From Kocuria coralli (GTDB taxonomy: Bacteria > Actinomycetota > Actinomycetes > Actinomycetales > Micrococcaceae): a DNA stretch of 64,000 nucleotides. The notes under the pieces were generated by a model. The model did not search any database. It saw only the letters and a list, made by a program, of their open reading frames with translations, and had not been told where the DNA came from. The translations under genes were made by a program, and so were the position numbers. Location: the NCBI RefSeq assembly GCF_008831305.1, contig NZ_ML708613.1, positions 1 to 64,000 on the forward strand, given 5' to 3'. Below are positions 1 through 8,686 of this stretch, one piece after another; within the stretch, counting starts at the first letter, position 1; the number at the start of each line of letters is the position of its first letter.

Positions 1-47
1 GGTACGCAATCGGACACTCGGCGGAGGGGCGGAATGGGGAATGGGGG

Positions 48-1907
48 TCAGCCTCCTACCGGCTGGGCTCCCAGCTTGGCCGCCATAGCCGTTGCGTACT
101 GGGAGGCGTCCGAACCCACCACCAGGTGCCACAGGCCCGGCGAGACCTGCACGACCCCGGGCAGACCGGCGCTCTTCAGCGCCGCCTCGTCGACCTTGGC
201 CGAGTCCTTGACCTCCACGCGCAAGCGGGTCTCCGCCACGGCGTCAACCTGACTGACGTTCTCCGGACCGCCCAGGGCAGCCAGCCACTGGCTGGCCTTG
301 GCCTGCTCCGCGTCGGAGACGGCGGCCTTGGGATCGGCCGGAGCCGCCCCCGCGCCGCCTGCGGCAACGCTGGTCGCAGCAGCCGCGGTGTCGTCCTGCG
401 GCTTGGCGGGATCGCCGCCCTCGACCTGGCCGGCAGCAGCCGCCTTGGCCTCGGCACGCTGCTCCGGAGTGCGGTAGTCGAAGAAGATCACCAGGAGCAT
501 GGCCACCACGAACGCGGCACCGATCGACAGGGTGTAGAGACCCAGGCGGTCGAAGGCCGGGATGGTCAGCAGGGAGGTGAACACGAACGCGTTGGTGTGC
601 ACCTGGCCGCCGCCGATGCCCATGATCAGGCCGCCGACCAGACAGCCCACGAGCAGCAGCGGGTAGATGCGTTTGAACCGCAGGTGGATACCGTACAGGG
701 ACGGCTCCGAGATACCGCCCAGCAGGCCGGCCGCGAGCGCACCGGTTGCCGTCTGGCGCATCTGCATCTCCTTGTCCCTCATGGCCAGGAACAGCACACC
801 GGCGGTGGCGCCGAAGCAGGCAAAGTTCCACACGCCCATGGGGCCCTGGATGTAGTCGAAGCCGAGGGTCTGAATGTTCAGCAGCATGATCGCGTTGATC
901 GGCCAGTGCAGGCCCAGCGGCACCATGAAGGGGTAGGCCAGCGGGATGATGATCGCGAAGATGAACGGCGAGAATTCGTTGACGGTCTGCAGGATATTGG
1001 CCACGCCCGCGCCGGCGAACACGCCGATGGGGCCGAGCAGGAACGCCGTCAGCGGCAGCATGATCAGCATGGACAAGAAGGGCACGAAGATCAGCTGCAC
1101 GTTCTCCGGGATGAGGTGCTTGAGCAGCTTGTACAGGGGCCCGAGCACGCCGGCCATCAGCAGCGGCGGGAAGACCTGCGAACCGTAGTTGAAGATCGTC
1201 AGCGGGATGCCGAAGATGTCCACCAGCGTCACGTCCGAGCCGGCGATATTCGCCTGGTAGGCCGCCGGGGAGTCCACCATGGCCGAGAAGCCGGGCAGCA
1301 TGACCAGCGCCATGACGGCGAAGCCCACCCACGGGTCCGCACCCACCTTCTTGGCCGCGTTGTACGCCACCATCAGCGGCAGGAAGATGAACACCGACTG
1401 CCACATGAAGTTGATGAACTGCCACGACGGCGGCAGGTCGGTCCGCGGGTCGGCCCAGTTGCCGATCACGCCCAGGGTGCCCATCAGGGCCATGAACGTG
1501 ATGAACAGGGACGCGCCGAGCAGCGCGCCCAGGATCGGGCGGAACGAGTCCGAGAGGAACTCGAAGAAGTTATCCAGCCAGGCGAACTTGCCTCGCGGAC
1601 CCTGGGCCCGGGCAGCGGCCTTGACGTCGTCGGCCGACTGGCCGCCTCCGCCGCCGCGGCTGGCCATCTCGGGCAGGTCGTTGATCTGGTTGTACACGCT
1701 CTGCACGGCGCCACCGATGATCACCTGATAGCGCTCACCCGCCTGGGGCACCGAGCCCATGACCCCGTCGATGGAGTCCACGGTCTTGGCGTCGACGACG
1801 CTCGCGTCGTTGAGCTGGAAACGCAGCCGAGTGGCGCAGTGCGAGAGGCTCGCGATGTTGCCGGCGCCACCGACGGCGTCGACGATCTGTTGTGCTGAAT
1901 TGCTCAT
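48..1907 (-). CDS. PTS sugar transporter, IIB-IIC with extra C-terminal IIB-like domain
   Basis: Membrane permease of a glucose/beta-glucoside/sucrose-superfamily phosphotransferase system; it imports and phosphorylates a sugar that I cannot name. Residues 1-75 are a IIB domain with the phospho-acceptor Cys24 in LSHCATRLRF. A hydrophobic IIC domain spans roughly 110-490. After an Ala/Gly/Asp linker, residues about 535-615 resemble a second IIB domain, but the Cys position is Ala (AETRLRV), so it should not carry phosphate. No IIA domain is present; the partner IIA is in the gene 37 nt upstream, and the two are probably one transcript. The 619-aa length fits a IIBC protein plus one extra domain. 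Confidence 0.9.
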   Translation of the reverse strand: MSNSAQQIVDAVGGAGNIASLSHCATRLRFQLNDASVVDAKTVDSIDGVMGSVPQAGERYQVIIGGAVQSVYNQINDLPEMASRGGGGGQSADDVKAAARAQGPRGKFAWLDNFFEFLSDSFRPILGALLGASLFITFMALMGTLGVIGNWADPRTDLPPSWQFINFMWQSVFIFLPLMVAYNAAKKVGADPWVGFAVMALVMLPGFSAMVDSPAAYQANIAGSDVTLVDIFGIPLTIFNYGSQVFPPLLMAGVLGPLYKLLKHLIPENVQLIFVPFLSMLIMLPLTAFLLGPIGVFAGAGVANILQTVNEFSPFIFAIIIPLAYPFMVPLGLHWPINAIMLLNIQTLGFDYIQGPMGVWNFACFGATAGVLFLAMRDKEMQMRQTATGALAAGLLGGISEPSLYGIHLRFKRIYPLLLVGCLVGGLIMGIGGGQVHTNAFVFTSLLTIPAFDRLGLYTLSIGAAFVVAMLLVIFFDYRTPEQRAEAKAAAAGQVEGGDPAKPQDDTAAAATSVAAGGAGAAPADPKAAVSDAEQAKASQWLAALGGPENVSQVDAVAETRLRVEVKDSAKVDEAALKSAGLPGVVQVSPGLWHLVVGSDASQYATAMAAKLGAQPVGG

Positions 1908-1944
1908 GGGAGGGGTCCTTGTCCGTTCTCGCGGAAGCGACGTG

Positions 1945-4557
1945 TCAGTCCTCGTCCATGGGGACGAGAGAGCGAACCTCTTCAGGGGTGGAGCAGGTCA
2001 CGGCCTGGGCGGCCAGGTGCTTGCACTGCTCGAGGGAATACGCCCGGACCTTCGCCTTGACGGACGGGATCGCCGGGATGGAACAGCTGAGCTCGTCGAC
2101 GCCCAGGCCCACCAGGATCGGGACGGCCTGGGGGTCGGAGGCCACGCCGCCGCACACCCCGAGCCACTTGCCCTGGGCGTGCAGGGCCGCGGCGGCATTG
2201 CCGATCAGGGTCAGCACGGCCGGGTTGCACGGGTCGACCTGGGCGGCCAGCTTGGGGTGGCCACGGTCCATGGCCAGCGTGTAGCTGGTGAGGTCGTTGG
2301 TGCCGACGCTGAAGAAGTCGCAGCCCTCCTCGGCGGCGAACTGCTGGGCCATGACGGCCACGGAGGGCACCTCCATCATGATCCCGCACGGGACATTGGT
2401 GGTGACCCCGGAGGCCGCCCTCTCCTCGTCGAAGATGGCCTTGGCCCGGCGCCAGTCGTCGATCGTGGCGATCATGGGGAACATGACCTGCAGTTCAGCG
2501 CCGGTATCGGCGGCCGCGAAGATGGCCCGCAGCTGGGTGCGCAGGACCTGCGGCTGCTCCAGGCCCACGCGGACGCCGCGGATTCCCAGGAACGGGTTCT
2601 CCTCCGTGGGGATCGGCAGGTAGCTCAGGGGCTTGTCGCCGCCGACGTCGAGCGTGCGCAGCACCAGCGGCTGGCCCGGCTTGAGCGCGCGGGAGCATTC
2701 GGCGTAGACGTCGACCTGCTCCTGCTCGCTCGGGGCGGTGGCACGCTCCATGAACACGAACTCGGAGCGCAGCAGGCCCACGCCCTCGGCACCGTGCTGC
2801 ATGGCGTCGCGGGCGTCGTCGGCTCCGCCGATATTGGCGACGACGGCGACCTGGTGGCCGTCCGTGGTCACGGCGGGCTCGTCCTTGGCCGCGTCCTCGA
2901 CGGCCTTGCGCTCGGCGATGCGCCGCTGGCGGGCCTCGATGCCGGAGATCTCCTCGTCGGAGAGGTTCATCTGCAGCTTGCCCGCGGTGCCGTCGAGCAC
3001 CACGCGAGCGCCCTCGGGGATGTCCAGGGCGCGGTTCTCGATGCCGGCGACGGCGGGGATGTCCATGGACCGGGCGATGATCGCCACGTGGGAGGAGGCG
3101 CCGCCCTGCGTGGTGGCGAAGCCGACCACCTTGGAACGGTCCAGCTGGGCGGTGTCCGACGGGGAGAGGTCCTCCGCGATCAGGATGGTGCCCGCGGCCA
3201 GTTCGGCCTTCTCCTGGCGCTGACCGGTCAGCTCGCCCAGGACCCGCTGGCCGACGTCCCTCATGTCGGCCGCACGGCCGGCCAGGACCTCGTTGTCCAG
3301 GCCCTCAAGCGTGGTGGCGAAGCCCGTGTAGGAGGCGCGCCAGGCGAAGGCGGCGCTCTTGCCCTGCTCGATACCCTTGTAGGCACGGTCGAGCAGTTCG
3401 GGATCGCGCAGGATCTCCTGGTGGGCGCCGAAGATCGCGGCCTTCTCCTCCGAGCCTTCGGCCTCCAGGCGCTGCTGCAGTTCGTTCAGCTCGCCGATCG
3501 AGCGCTCGACCGAGGCGTCCAGGTTGGCTCGTTCCTGCGCGGGGTCCTCGGCGGTCTCCTGGACCTCGATCTCCTCGTGGCGCAGCTGGACGACCTGTCC
3601 GATGCCCAGCCCGGGCGAGGCGGTCACGCCCAGGAGGACGTTGGGGTCCTCCGACTTCGGCTGGTTGAAGGACTCCTCCGGCTCTTGCAGGGACGCGTCC
3701 TCAGCGACCGCGGCAGTGGCCAGGGTGTCCTCGGTGCCCGACGGCATGGTCGAGACGTCTTCACCCAGGCCGTCGTTGATCGCCCGGGTCAGCGCCTCCA
3801 CGGCTTCCTGCGCATCGGGGCCGGTGGCGGTGATGGTCATCTTGTCGCCGAAAGCCAGGGCGAGGGCCAGGATGGAGACGATGCTCTTGGCGCTGCCGGA
3901 TTCGTCGTCCTTCTCCAGCTGGATGTCGGAGTCGAACCCCTTGGCCACGTTGACCAGGTTCGCCGCCGGGCGGGCGTGCATGCCCGTCGGGTTCGGGATC
4001 AGAACCTCGCCGATCGCGGTCGTCCCGCCGCCGGCGGGAGCGCCGGGAGCGGCGGCCGCGCCGTCGTCGTCGGAAGCCGCCGCGAGGGTGACCTGTGCCG
4101 CGACGTCCTGGCCCGCGTTGACCAGGCCGGACTTGGGGGTCAGCGAGTCGATCAGATCCGAGTTGGCGATCACGATCTGGGTCAGCAGGCTCTTGGCCCG
4201 GGTGGCCAGGAAGTCCAGCTCGAAGTCGATGAGGGGCTCCCCCGCCGTGACCTGCTGGCCCTCGGCGACCAGCGGGGTGAAGCCCTGGCCCTGCAGCTGC
4301 ACGGTGTCCAGGCCGATGTGCATGAGGATTTCCAGCCCGTCCGCGGAACGGATCGTGACGGCGTGGCCGGACTGCTGGAGATCCACCACCTCGCCCGCCA
4401 CCGGAGCGACCAGCTGCCCCGCCAGCGGATCGATCGAGAACCCCTCGCCCATCATCTTCTGGGCGAACACGGGGTCCGGTACCTGCTCGATCGGCACCAG
4501 AATGCCGGTCAGGGGAGCGATGAAATCGATCCTGGTGGCCGTGGTCGGCTCACTCAT
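1945..4557 (-). CDS. Fused PTS IIA-HPr-enzyme I (multiphosphoryl transfer protein)
   Basis: Carries phosphate from PEP to the sugar permease within one polypeptide of 870 aa. Domain order: IIA of the glucose type (catalytic His about 80 in LMHIGLD), HPr (His about 194 in GMHARPAA), then enzyme I with the phospho-His in GGASSHVAIIAR and the PEP-binding TIM barrel (VPCGIMMEVPS, FSVGTNDLTSY). The order IIA-HPr-EI is a known but uncommon fusion. I place the start at 4557, because AAGAGGG lies 5 nt before that ATG; an in-frame ATG at 4590 has no ribosome site. It is first in an operon with the IIBC gene, so the two genes encode the whole phosphorelay. Confidence 0.92.
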   Translation of the reverse strand: MSEPTTATRIDFIAPLTGILVPIEQVPDPVFAQKMMGEGFSIDPLAGQLVAPVAGEVVDLQQSGHAVTIRSADGLEILMHIGLDTVQLQGQGFTPLVAEGQQVTAGEPLIDFELDFLATRAKSLLTQIVIANSDLIDSLTPKSGLVNAGQDVAAQVTLAAASDDDGAAAAPGAPAGGGTTAIGEVLIPNPTGMHARPAANLVNVAKGFDSDIQLEKDDESGSAKSIVSILALALAFGDKMTITATGPDAQEAVEALTRAINDGLGEDVSTMPSGTEDTLATAAVAEDASLQEPEESFNQPKSEDPNVLLGVTASPGLGIGQVVQLRHEEIEVQETAEDPAQERANLDASVERSIGELNELQQRLEAEGSEEKAAIFGAHQEILRDPELLDRAYKGIEQGKSAAFAWRASYTGFATTLEGLDNEVLAGRAADMRDVGQRVLGELTGQRQEKAELAAGTILIAEDLSPSDTAQLDRSKVVGFATTQGGASSHVAIIARSMDIPAVAGIENRALDIPEGARVVLDGTAGKLQMNLSDEEISGIEARQRRIAERKAVEDAAKDEPAVTTDGHQVAVVANIGGADDARDAMQHGAEGVGLLRSEFVFMERATAPSEQEQVDVYAECSRALKPGQPLVLRTLDVGGDKPLSYLPIPTEENPFLGIRGVRVGLEQPQVLRTQLRAIFAAADTGAELQVMFPMIATIDDWRRAKAIFDEERAASGVTTNVPCGIMMEVPSVAVMAQQFAAEEGCDFFSVGTNDLTSYTLAMDRGHPKLAAQVDPCNPAVLTLIGNAAAALHAQGKWLGVCGGVASDPQAVPILVGLGVDELSCSIPAIPSVKAKVRAYSLEQCKHLAAQAVTCSTPEEVRSLVPMDED

Positions 4558-4759
4558 AGCGTCCCTCTTCTCTTCGTTGATCAGGGGCATGCGCCAGGGC
4601 GCACAGGTTAGGTAGATCTTAGTTCCGTACGGGGCACCTGCGACCCGTAAATGCAGGCGCGATTGAACAGTAGACCTTCCGGGCTCCCCGAGGGGGTCGG
4701 TTGCCCCAGATTTCTCGGGGCAGCGACCTCATGGGCCATTGGAGGTCCTTGCCCATGCA

Positions 4760-4789
4760 AATGTGCCCCGTATCTCTACGGGGCACATT
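4760..4789 (-). terminator. Terminator hairpin after PAP2 gene
   Basis: Perfect inverted repeat with 13-bp arms (AATGTGCCCCGTA / TACGGGGCACATT) and a TCTC loop, 64 nt past the stop of the phosphatase gene on the minus strand. Only a short T tract follows. The rest of 4591-4852 shows no gene; it must hold the promoter of the PTS operon, which I could not place with confidence. Confidence 0.6.
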
Positions 4790-4839
4790 CACTATGGCCA
4801 GACGGTGTTGAACACAGCCGGCGTTCGACTCATCTGCAG

Positions 4840-4863
4840 TTCAGGAGGTGGTTCAGGAGGTGG
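4840..4863. repeat. 12-bp tandem duplication over a stop codon
   Basis: TTCAGGAGGTGG occurs twice in tandem. It overlaps the 3' end of the PAP2 gene and duplicates its in-frame stop (TCC TGA ACC ACC TCC TGA on the minus strand), giving a second stop four codons later. Confidence 0.8.
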
Positions 4864-6307
4864 CATGCTCCGGAGCCGGTGCCTCGGTAGCCCACCAGCA
4901 GTCCGAATCCGTTCCCTCGGGGTCATCGTTGTAGGCAGGCATGACCACGGAGGCGGCCGGCTGACCGGGCTCGACCGAGATGACCTCGCCCCACTCGTTG
5001 ACCGTCACTTTGGAGCTCAGGGCGGCGGCCAGGTTGATGCGCTGCCAGCCCTGGGAGGTGGAATCGAGCGGGTATCCCGAGTCGATCTGGGTCGCGGCCA
5101 GCACCACGCGGCGCTGCTCGCCGGTGAGCTCCGGGAACGCCGTCGCGATGAGCGCCTCAGCGCCCTCGGGGACGACCGGTGCCTGGTAAGCGGGGCCCAC
5201 CTGACCGAATCCGTAGGTCATACGGGCCTCGTATGCCGCGAGAGCGGAGGTCCGGTCGGTCACCGGATCGGTCGAGACCACGTCGGTGAACTCGTTGGTG
5301 TAGCCGCGGTCGGAGTTGGCACCGACGTTGTCGATGCACGTGGCCAGGGTGTCACCGTGACCATCGGCCGCGCACTGCTCGGTGAGGTAGGCGGTGAGCT
5401 CCTCCCGTGCGGGCATGATGGTGTCCGCGAGGTAGGCGGGGTCGCTGTAGGCGGTCGCGGCGTTGAGGTGACCCGAGATCCGTCCGCCCACGACGTCGAG
5501 CGGGTAGTGCACCCCGAGGACGTTACGGGCAAGACCCGCCTCCGAGGCACGAGTCATGATCTCCGGGCCGAGCTCCGGGAGCAGCGACGCGAGCACGATC
5601 CCCTCGCCGTAGGCGTAGGCGGTGTGGCCGGACGGGAAGGCCTGGGAGAACGAGTCGATCACCAGGTCATAGGTGCCGTCGTGCGTCAGGCCGGTCTCGG
5701 GGTCGGTCCAGGGATCGATGCGGGTGATGTCCAGGTTCGTGGCCAGGCCGTTGAGTCGTTCGGGCTGGCCGAACGAGCGATCCTCGAGGAACGGCCGCGG
5801 GTAGTTGAACTCGTGCTTGGCCTCTCCGGTCGAGGCCATGGAGAGGTCGAGATCCTCGTAGAGGTCGGTGGTCGCCTGGAGCGACCCATCGGCGAGACCC
5901 TCGACGAAGTACTCGCCGAGGACCGGGCCGAGGGCATCGGGGAAGGTCTGCTTCCAGTCGAGATCAGCGTCGACGAGGGCCCGCTTGGACTGGACGGGGT
6001 CCGCAGCACCCTTGGCGTTGATGGCCTGGAGGCGCTCGTCGTTTTCCCAGAGGATGCTGCGGCCCGCGTCCGTGACCTCACCACGCCAGGCCGATGCCGC
6101 CTGGGTCTCGGGGCTGGTCTGGTCGTAGTGGTCCGCGCTCCAGTAGGTGGCGTACTCCCCCAGCAGCTGCGTGTGCGGGTCAGTCGCCGGGTCGGCGGGC
6201 GCCATGCTGGCCGTCGCGGACGTCACGGTGCCCAGTGCGATTGCCAGGCTGGAGGCCAGGGCTGTGTAGATCAAACGCGACGTTCGTCCAGGCGAGGTGA
6301 TTGCCAT
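4853..6307 (-). CDS. Secreted PAP2-superfamily acid phosphatase
   Basis: Predicted exported phosphatase of 484 aa acting on phosphomonoesters or phospholipid head groups outside the membrane; the true substrate is unknown. The N terminus has a basic start and a hydrophobic stretch ending near TSATASMA, a Sec signal peptide. All three PAP2 motifs are visible: K-x6-RP (KHEFNYPRP), PSGH (FPSGHTAYAY) and the G-x-H-x3-D motif (ARNVLGVHYPLD, with Ala for the usual Ser). The start at 6307 follows AAAGGA at good spacing; the frame is open far upstream only because it is antisense to the MATE gene. It is monocistronic with its own terminator. Confidence 0.87.
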   Translation of the reverse strand: MAITSPGRTSRLIYTALASSLAIALGTVTSATASMAPADPATDPHTQLLGEYATYWSADHYDQTSPETQAASAWRGEVTDAGRSILWENDERLQAINAKGAADPVQSKRALVDADLDWKQTFPDALGPVLGEYFVEGLADGSLQATTDLYEDLDLSMASTGEAKHEFNYPRPFLEDRSFGQPERLNGLATNLDITRIDPWTDPETGLTHDGTYDLVIDSFSQAFPSGHTAYAYGEGIVLASLLPELGPEIMTRASEAGLARNVLGVHYPLDVVGGRISGHLNAATAYSDPAYLADTIMPAREELTAYLTEQCAADGHGDTLATCIDNVGANSDRGYTNEFTDVVSTDPVTDRTSALAAYEARMTYGFGQVGPAYQAPVVPEGAEALIATAFPELTGEQRRVVLAATQIDSGYPLDSTSQGWQRINLAAALSSKVTVNEWGEVISVEPGQPAASVVMPAYNDDPEGTDSDCWWATEAPAPEHATS

Positions 6308-6504
6308 GGGGTGTCCTTTGCGATCCATCCGCGGCCAGGAACGGGAATGTGATGGCGCAAAGGCCGGTGTGGCGCGGATACGAATCTCAAGGTAAGGAGC
6401 CCATATGACGGCGGGCGCAATGCCTGCGGAACCGGGGATGAACGGCCCGTGGCCCCATGGGAGAAAACATGCGCTCGCTAGGGGCGTCATGAGCGTAGGG
6501 GTGG

Positions 6505-7959
6505 TCAGGGTCGCAGCTCCGGTTCGGCGTCGAGCGCCTGGCGGGAGGTCCAGAAGAGCAGCATCCCGAGGCCGAAGGTGATCAGTTCCGTCACGGTCAT
6601 CGACCAGATCACGCCCGTCATCCCCAGGAGGGCGTTGCCGAGCAGCAGCACCGGGATGAACAGCACGCCTTGGGCGACGGCCATGATCGTGGCGTTGCGC
6701 ATCTGCTGGGTGGCCTGGAAGACCGCGATCACCAGTCCGGTGATGCCGTTGAAGATCGTGGCCACCAGCATGGCGGTGAGGATCTGCGTGCCGTCGGCGA
6801 TCACGGCGGGATCCGCGCTGAAGAGCGCGAACACCTGGTCGCGGAAGACGAACACGAGTCCCGAGAACACCAGGGTGATGCCCAGGATCGCCACGACCGC
6901 GCCCTTGATCGCGCTGGCCAGCCGGGCGTGGTTGCCGGCGCCGAAGGCATAGGCGAACAGCGGGATGGCACCCATGAACACTCCCATGCAGATCATCTCG
7001 GGCAGCTGGGAGATGCGCAGGGCAACGCCCATCGAGGCGAGCAGGGCCTCGCCGTAGCTGATCGCGATCCAGTTCATCAGCAGGGTGGTGACGATCAGGA
7101 AGGAGGACTGCAGGAGCTCGGAGACCCCGACGCCGAAGACCGTTTTGAGCATCTCCGGATCTGCCCGGAACCAGCGCGGGGCGAGTGAGACCACCGAGCT
7201 GCGGTTGGTGAGCCACCAGGCGTAGTAGGCCACGGCCACCACGTTGGACAGGCCCAGTGCCAGCCCGGCACCCAGGACACCCCAGGGCAGCACGATGATG
7301 AACAGCACGTCGAACACCAGATTGGCCACGGTCGAGAGGATCAGCCCGTTCATGGAGGCGACGGCGGCCCCTTCGGCGCGCACGATCTGTTCCAGGGCGA
7401 AGACGGCCACATATATAGGCGCGAACGCGAACATCGCACCGATGTACTGCGCCGTGGGTGCCAGCGACGCACCCGAGGCTCCGACCAGCGCGGAGATCGG
7501 GGTCGCGAAGGACAGTCCGATCACTCCGACGACGGCGCCGCCTGCGAGCGCTCCCCACAGGGTGAAGGAGGAGATCTGCTTGATGCGCCGCCCGGTGGCC
7601 TCGGCATCCCCAGCAGCTCCTTCCTGCGAGCCGAGCAGACGGGAGATATAGGTACCGCCGCCCACGCCGAAGACGCCGCCGATGGCCATGATCAGGGAGA
7701 AGACGGGCAGGGAGAAGGTGAGCGCTGCTAGCAGCGAGGTGGAGTGCAGCGAGCCGATGAAACCCGCGTTGATGATGTTGTAGATGGAGCCGACCGAGAA
7801 GGCGGCGATCATCGGGATGCAGAGATGGACCAGGGCCCGCCAGATGGGCGCCGAAGCCAGGATGAACCGGTTCTTGGTCTCCTCCTGGACGGGGTCAGGG
7901 CCAGGGGCGGGGACTTGCGAGATATCTCCCGGGGCAGGGGTCAGGGTGTTTTCGGACAT
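6505..7959 (-). CDS. MATE family multidrug efflux transporter
   Basis: 484-aa inner-membrane antiporter with about twelve hydrophobic segments arranged as two similar halves, and the MATE-like N-terminal segment running from IPMIAAFSVGSIYNIINAGFIG. Proteins of this family extrude cationic drugs in exchange for Na+ or H+. GGAGGA stands 6 nt before the ATG. The gene lies 93 nt downstream of the MarR regulator on the same strand, so the two are likely co-transcribed and drug-inducible. The substrate is not deducible. Confidence 0.9.
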   Translation of the reverse strand: MSENTLTPAPGDISQVPAPGPDPVQEETKNRFILASAPIWRALVHLCIPMIAAFSVGSIYNIINAGFIGSLHSTSLLAALTFSLPVFSLIMAIGGVFGVGGGTYISRLLGSQEGAAGDAEATGRRIKQISSFTLWGALAGGAVVGVIGLSFATPISALVGASGASLAPTAQYIGAMFAFAPIYVAVFALEQIVRAEGAAVASMNGLILSTVANLVFDVLFIIVLPWGVLGAGLALGLSNVVAVAYYAWWLTNRSSVVSLAPRWFRADPEMLKTVFGVGVSELLQSSFLIVTTLLMNWIAISYGEALLASMGVALRISQLPEMICMGVFMGAIPLFAYAFGAGNHARLASAIKGAVVAILGITLVFSGLVFVFRDQVFALFSADPAVIADGTQILTAMLVATIFNGITGLVIAVFQATQQMRNATIMAVAQGVLFIPVLLLGNALLGMTGVIWSMTVTELITFGLGMLLFWTSRQALDAEPELRP

Positions 7960-8052
7960 GGGTGATCCTCCGTTGCATGAACGGCCTATAAAAGCGGTGA
8001 GAAAAAGGCGGGGAAAAGGCGGCGTGCAGGCAGGCGGACGGGGCCGGGGCGA

Positions 8053-8523
8053 TCAGGTATCGCGACGACGGCGCCGGTACTGCAGCGCAGAGCCGGTGTC
8101 GATGGATGCGACCACGCGGTCGAGCAATGCGACCAGCTGTTCCTGCTCCTCGTCCGACAGCGAAGCCAGCACTTGTGCCTGAGCCTGGCGAACGGCGTCG
8201 TCGAAGCCCTCGGTGAGGCGTACTCCCTCGTCGGTGACGGCGAGCAGCTTCACGCGTGAGTCCTCCGGAGAGGGCGTACGCGTGATCAGGCCACGGTCCT
8301 CGAGCCCCTGGATGAGGCTCGCGACAGAGGCCGGGGTGGTACCCGACATCTCGGAGATCTCGCGGGCGATCACTCCGCGGTCCTGATGCTCCTCGATGTA
8401 ACCGATCGTGAACGCCTGCTGGCGTGTGAGCCCGCTCTGGCGCACCCACTCGTCGGCAACGGCTCGTTCTGCGAAGCCGATGGTACGGATGGCGGCGGAG
8501 AAGCGCTCGACTCGATCAGTCAT
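8053..8523 (-). CDS. MarR family transcriptional regulator of the MATE exporter
   Basis: 156-aa winged-helix dimer. The DNA-binding core is visible (IAREISEMSGTTPASVASLIQ, then the wing DSRVKLLAVTDEG). It probably represses itself and the downstream MATE gene. The ATG at 8523 is preferred over an in-frame upstream start: a TTGACA / 17 nt / TAGGTT promoter places the transcription start at or next to this ATG, so the mRNA is probably leaderless. TTAG/CTAA inverted repeats fill the promoter. Confidence 0.88.
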   Translation of the reverse strand: MTDRVERFSAAIRTIGFAERAVADEWVRQSGLTRQQAFTIGYIEEHQDRGVIAREISEMSGTTPASVASLIQGLEDRGLITRTPSPEDSRVKLLAVTDEGVRLTEGFDDAVRQAQAQVLASLSDEEQEQLVALLDRVVASIDTGSALQYRRRRRDT

Positions 8524-8524
8524 A

Positions 8525-8559
8525 GTTAGAAACCTAATGGTTAGAGTTCTAACTGTCAA
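8525..8559 (-). promoter_or_regulatory. marR-MATE promoter and operator
   Basis: On the minus strand, TTGACA (8554-8559), a 17-nt spacer and TAGGTT (8531-8536) lie 7 nt before the ATG. The spacer and the -10 contain overlapping GTTAG/CTAAC inverted repeats (GTTAG-4 nt-CTAAC at 8540-8553, CTAA-3 nt-TTAG at 8534-8544), suited to binding by the MarR product. Confidence 0.6.
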
Positions 8560-8686
8560 CAGCGGAGCAGGCCTCTCGCCTCAAGAGCTGGAGGCCAGTA
8601 CCCCCGGGGCCGCTGTGATGCGCACCACCTCCGACCGGTAGTCCACAGGTAGAGTCCAGATGGCCCGACCATCCCAGGAGGAGTCA

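Noticed and set aside
1759-4611. 950-codon plus-strand frame over the PTS fusion gene
   Set aside because: Shadow of the IIA-HPr-EI gene with the same composition bias.
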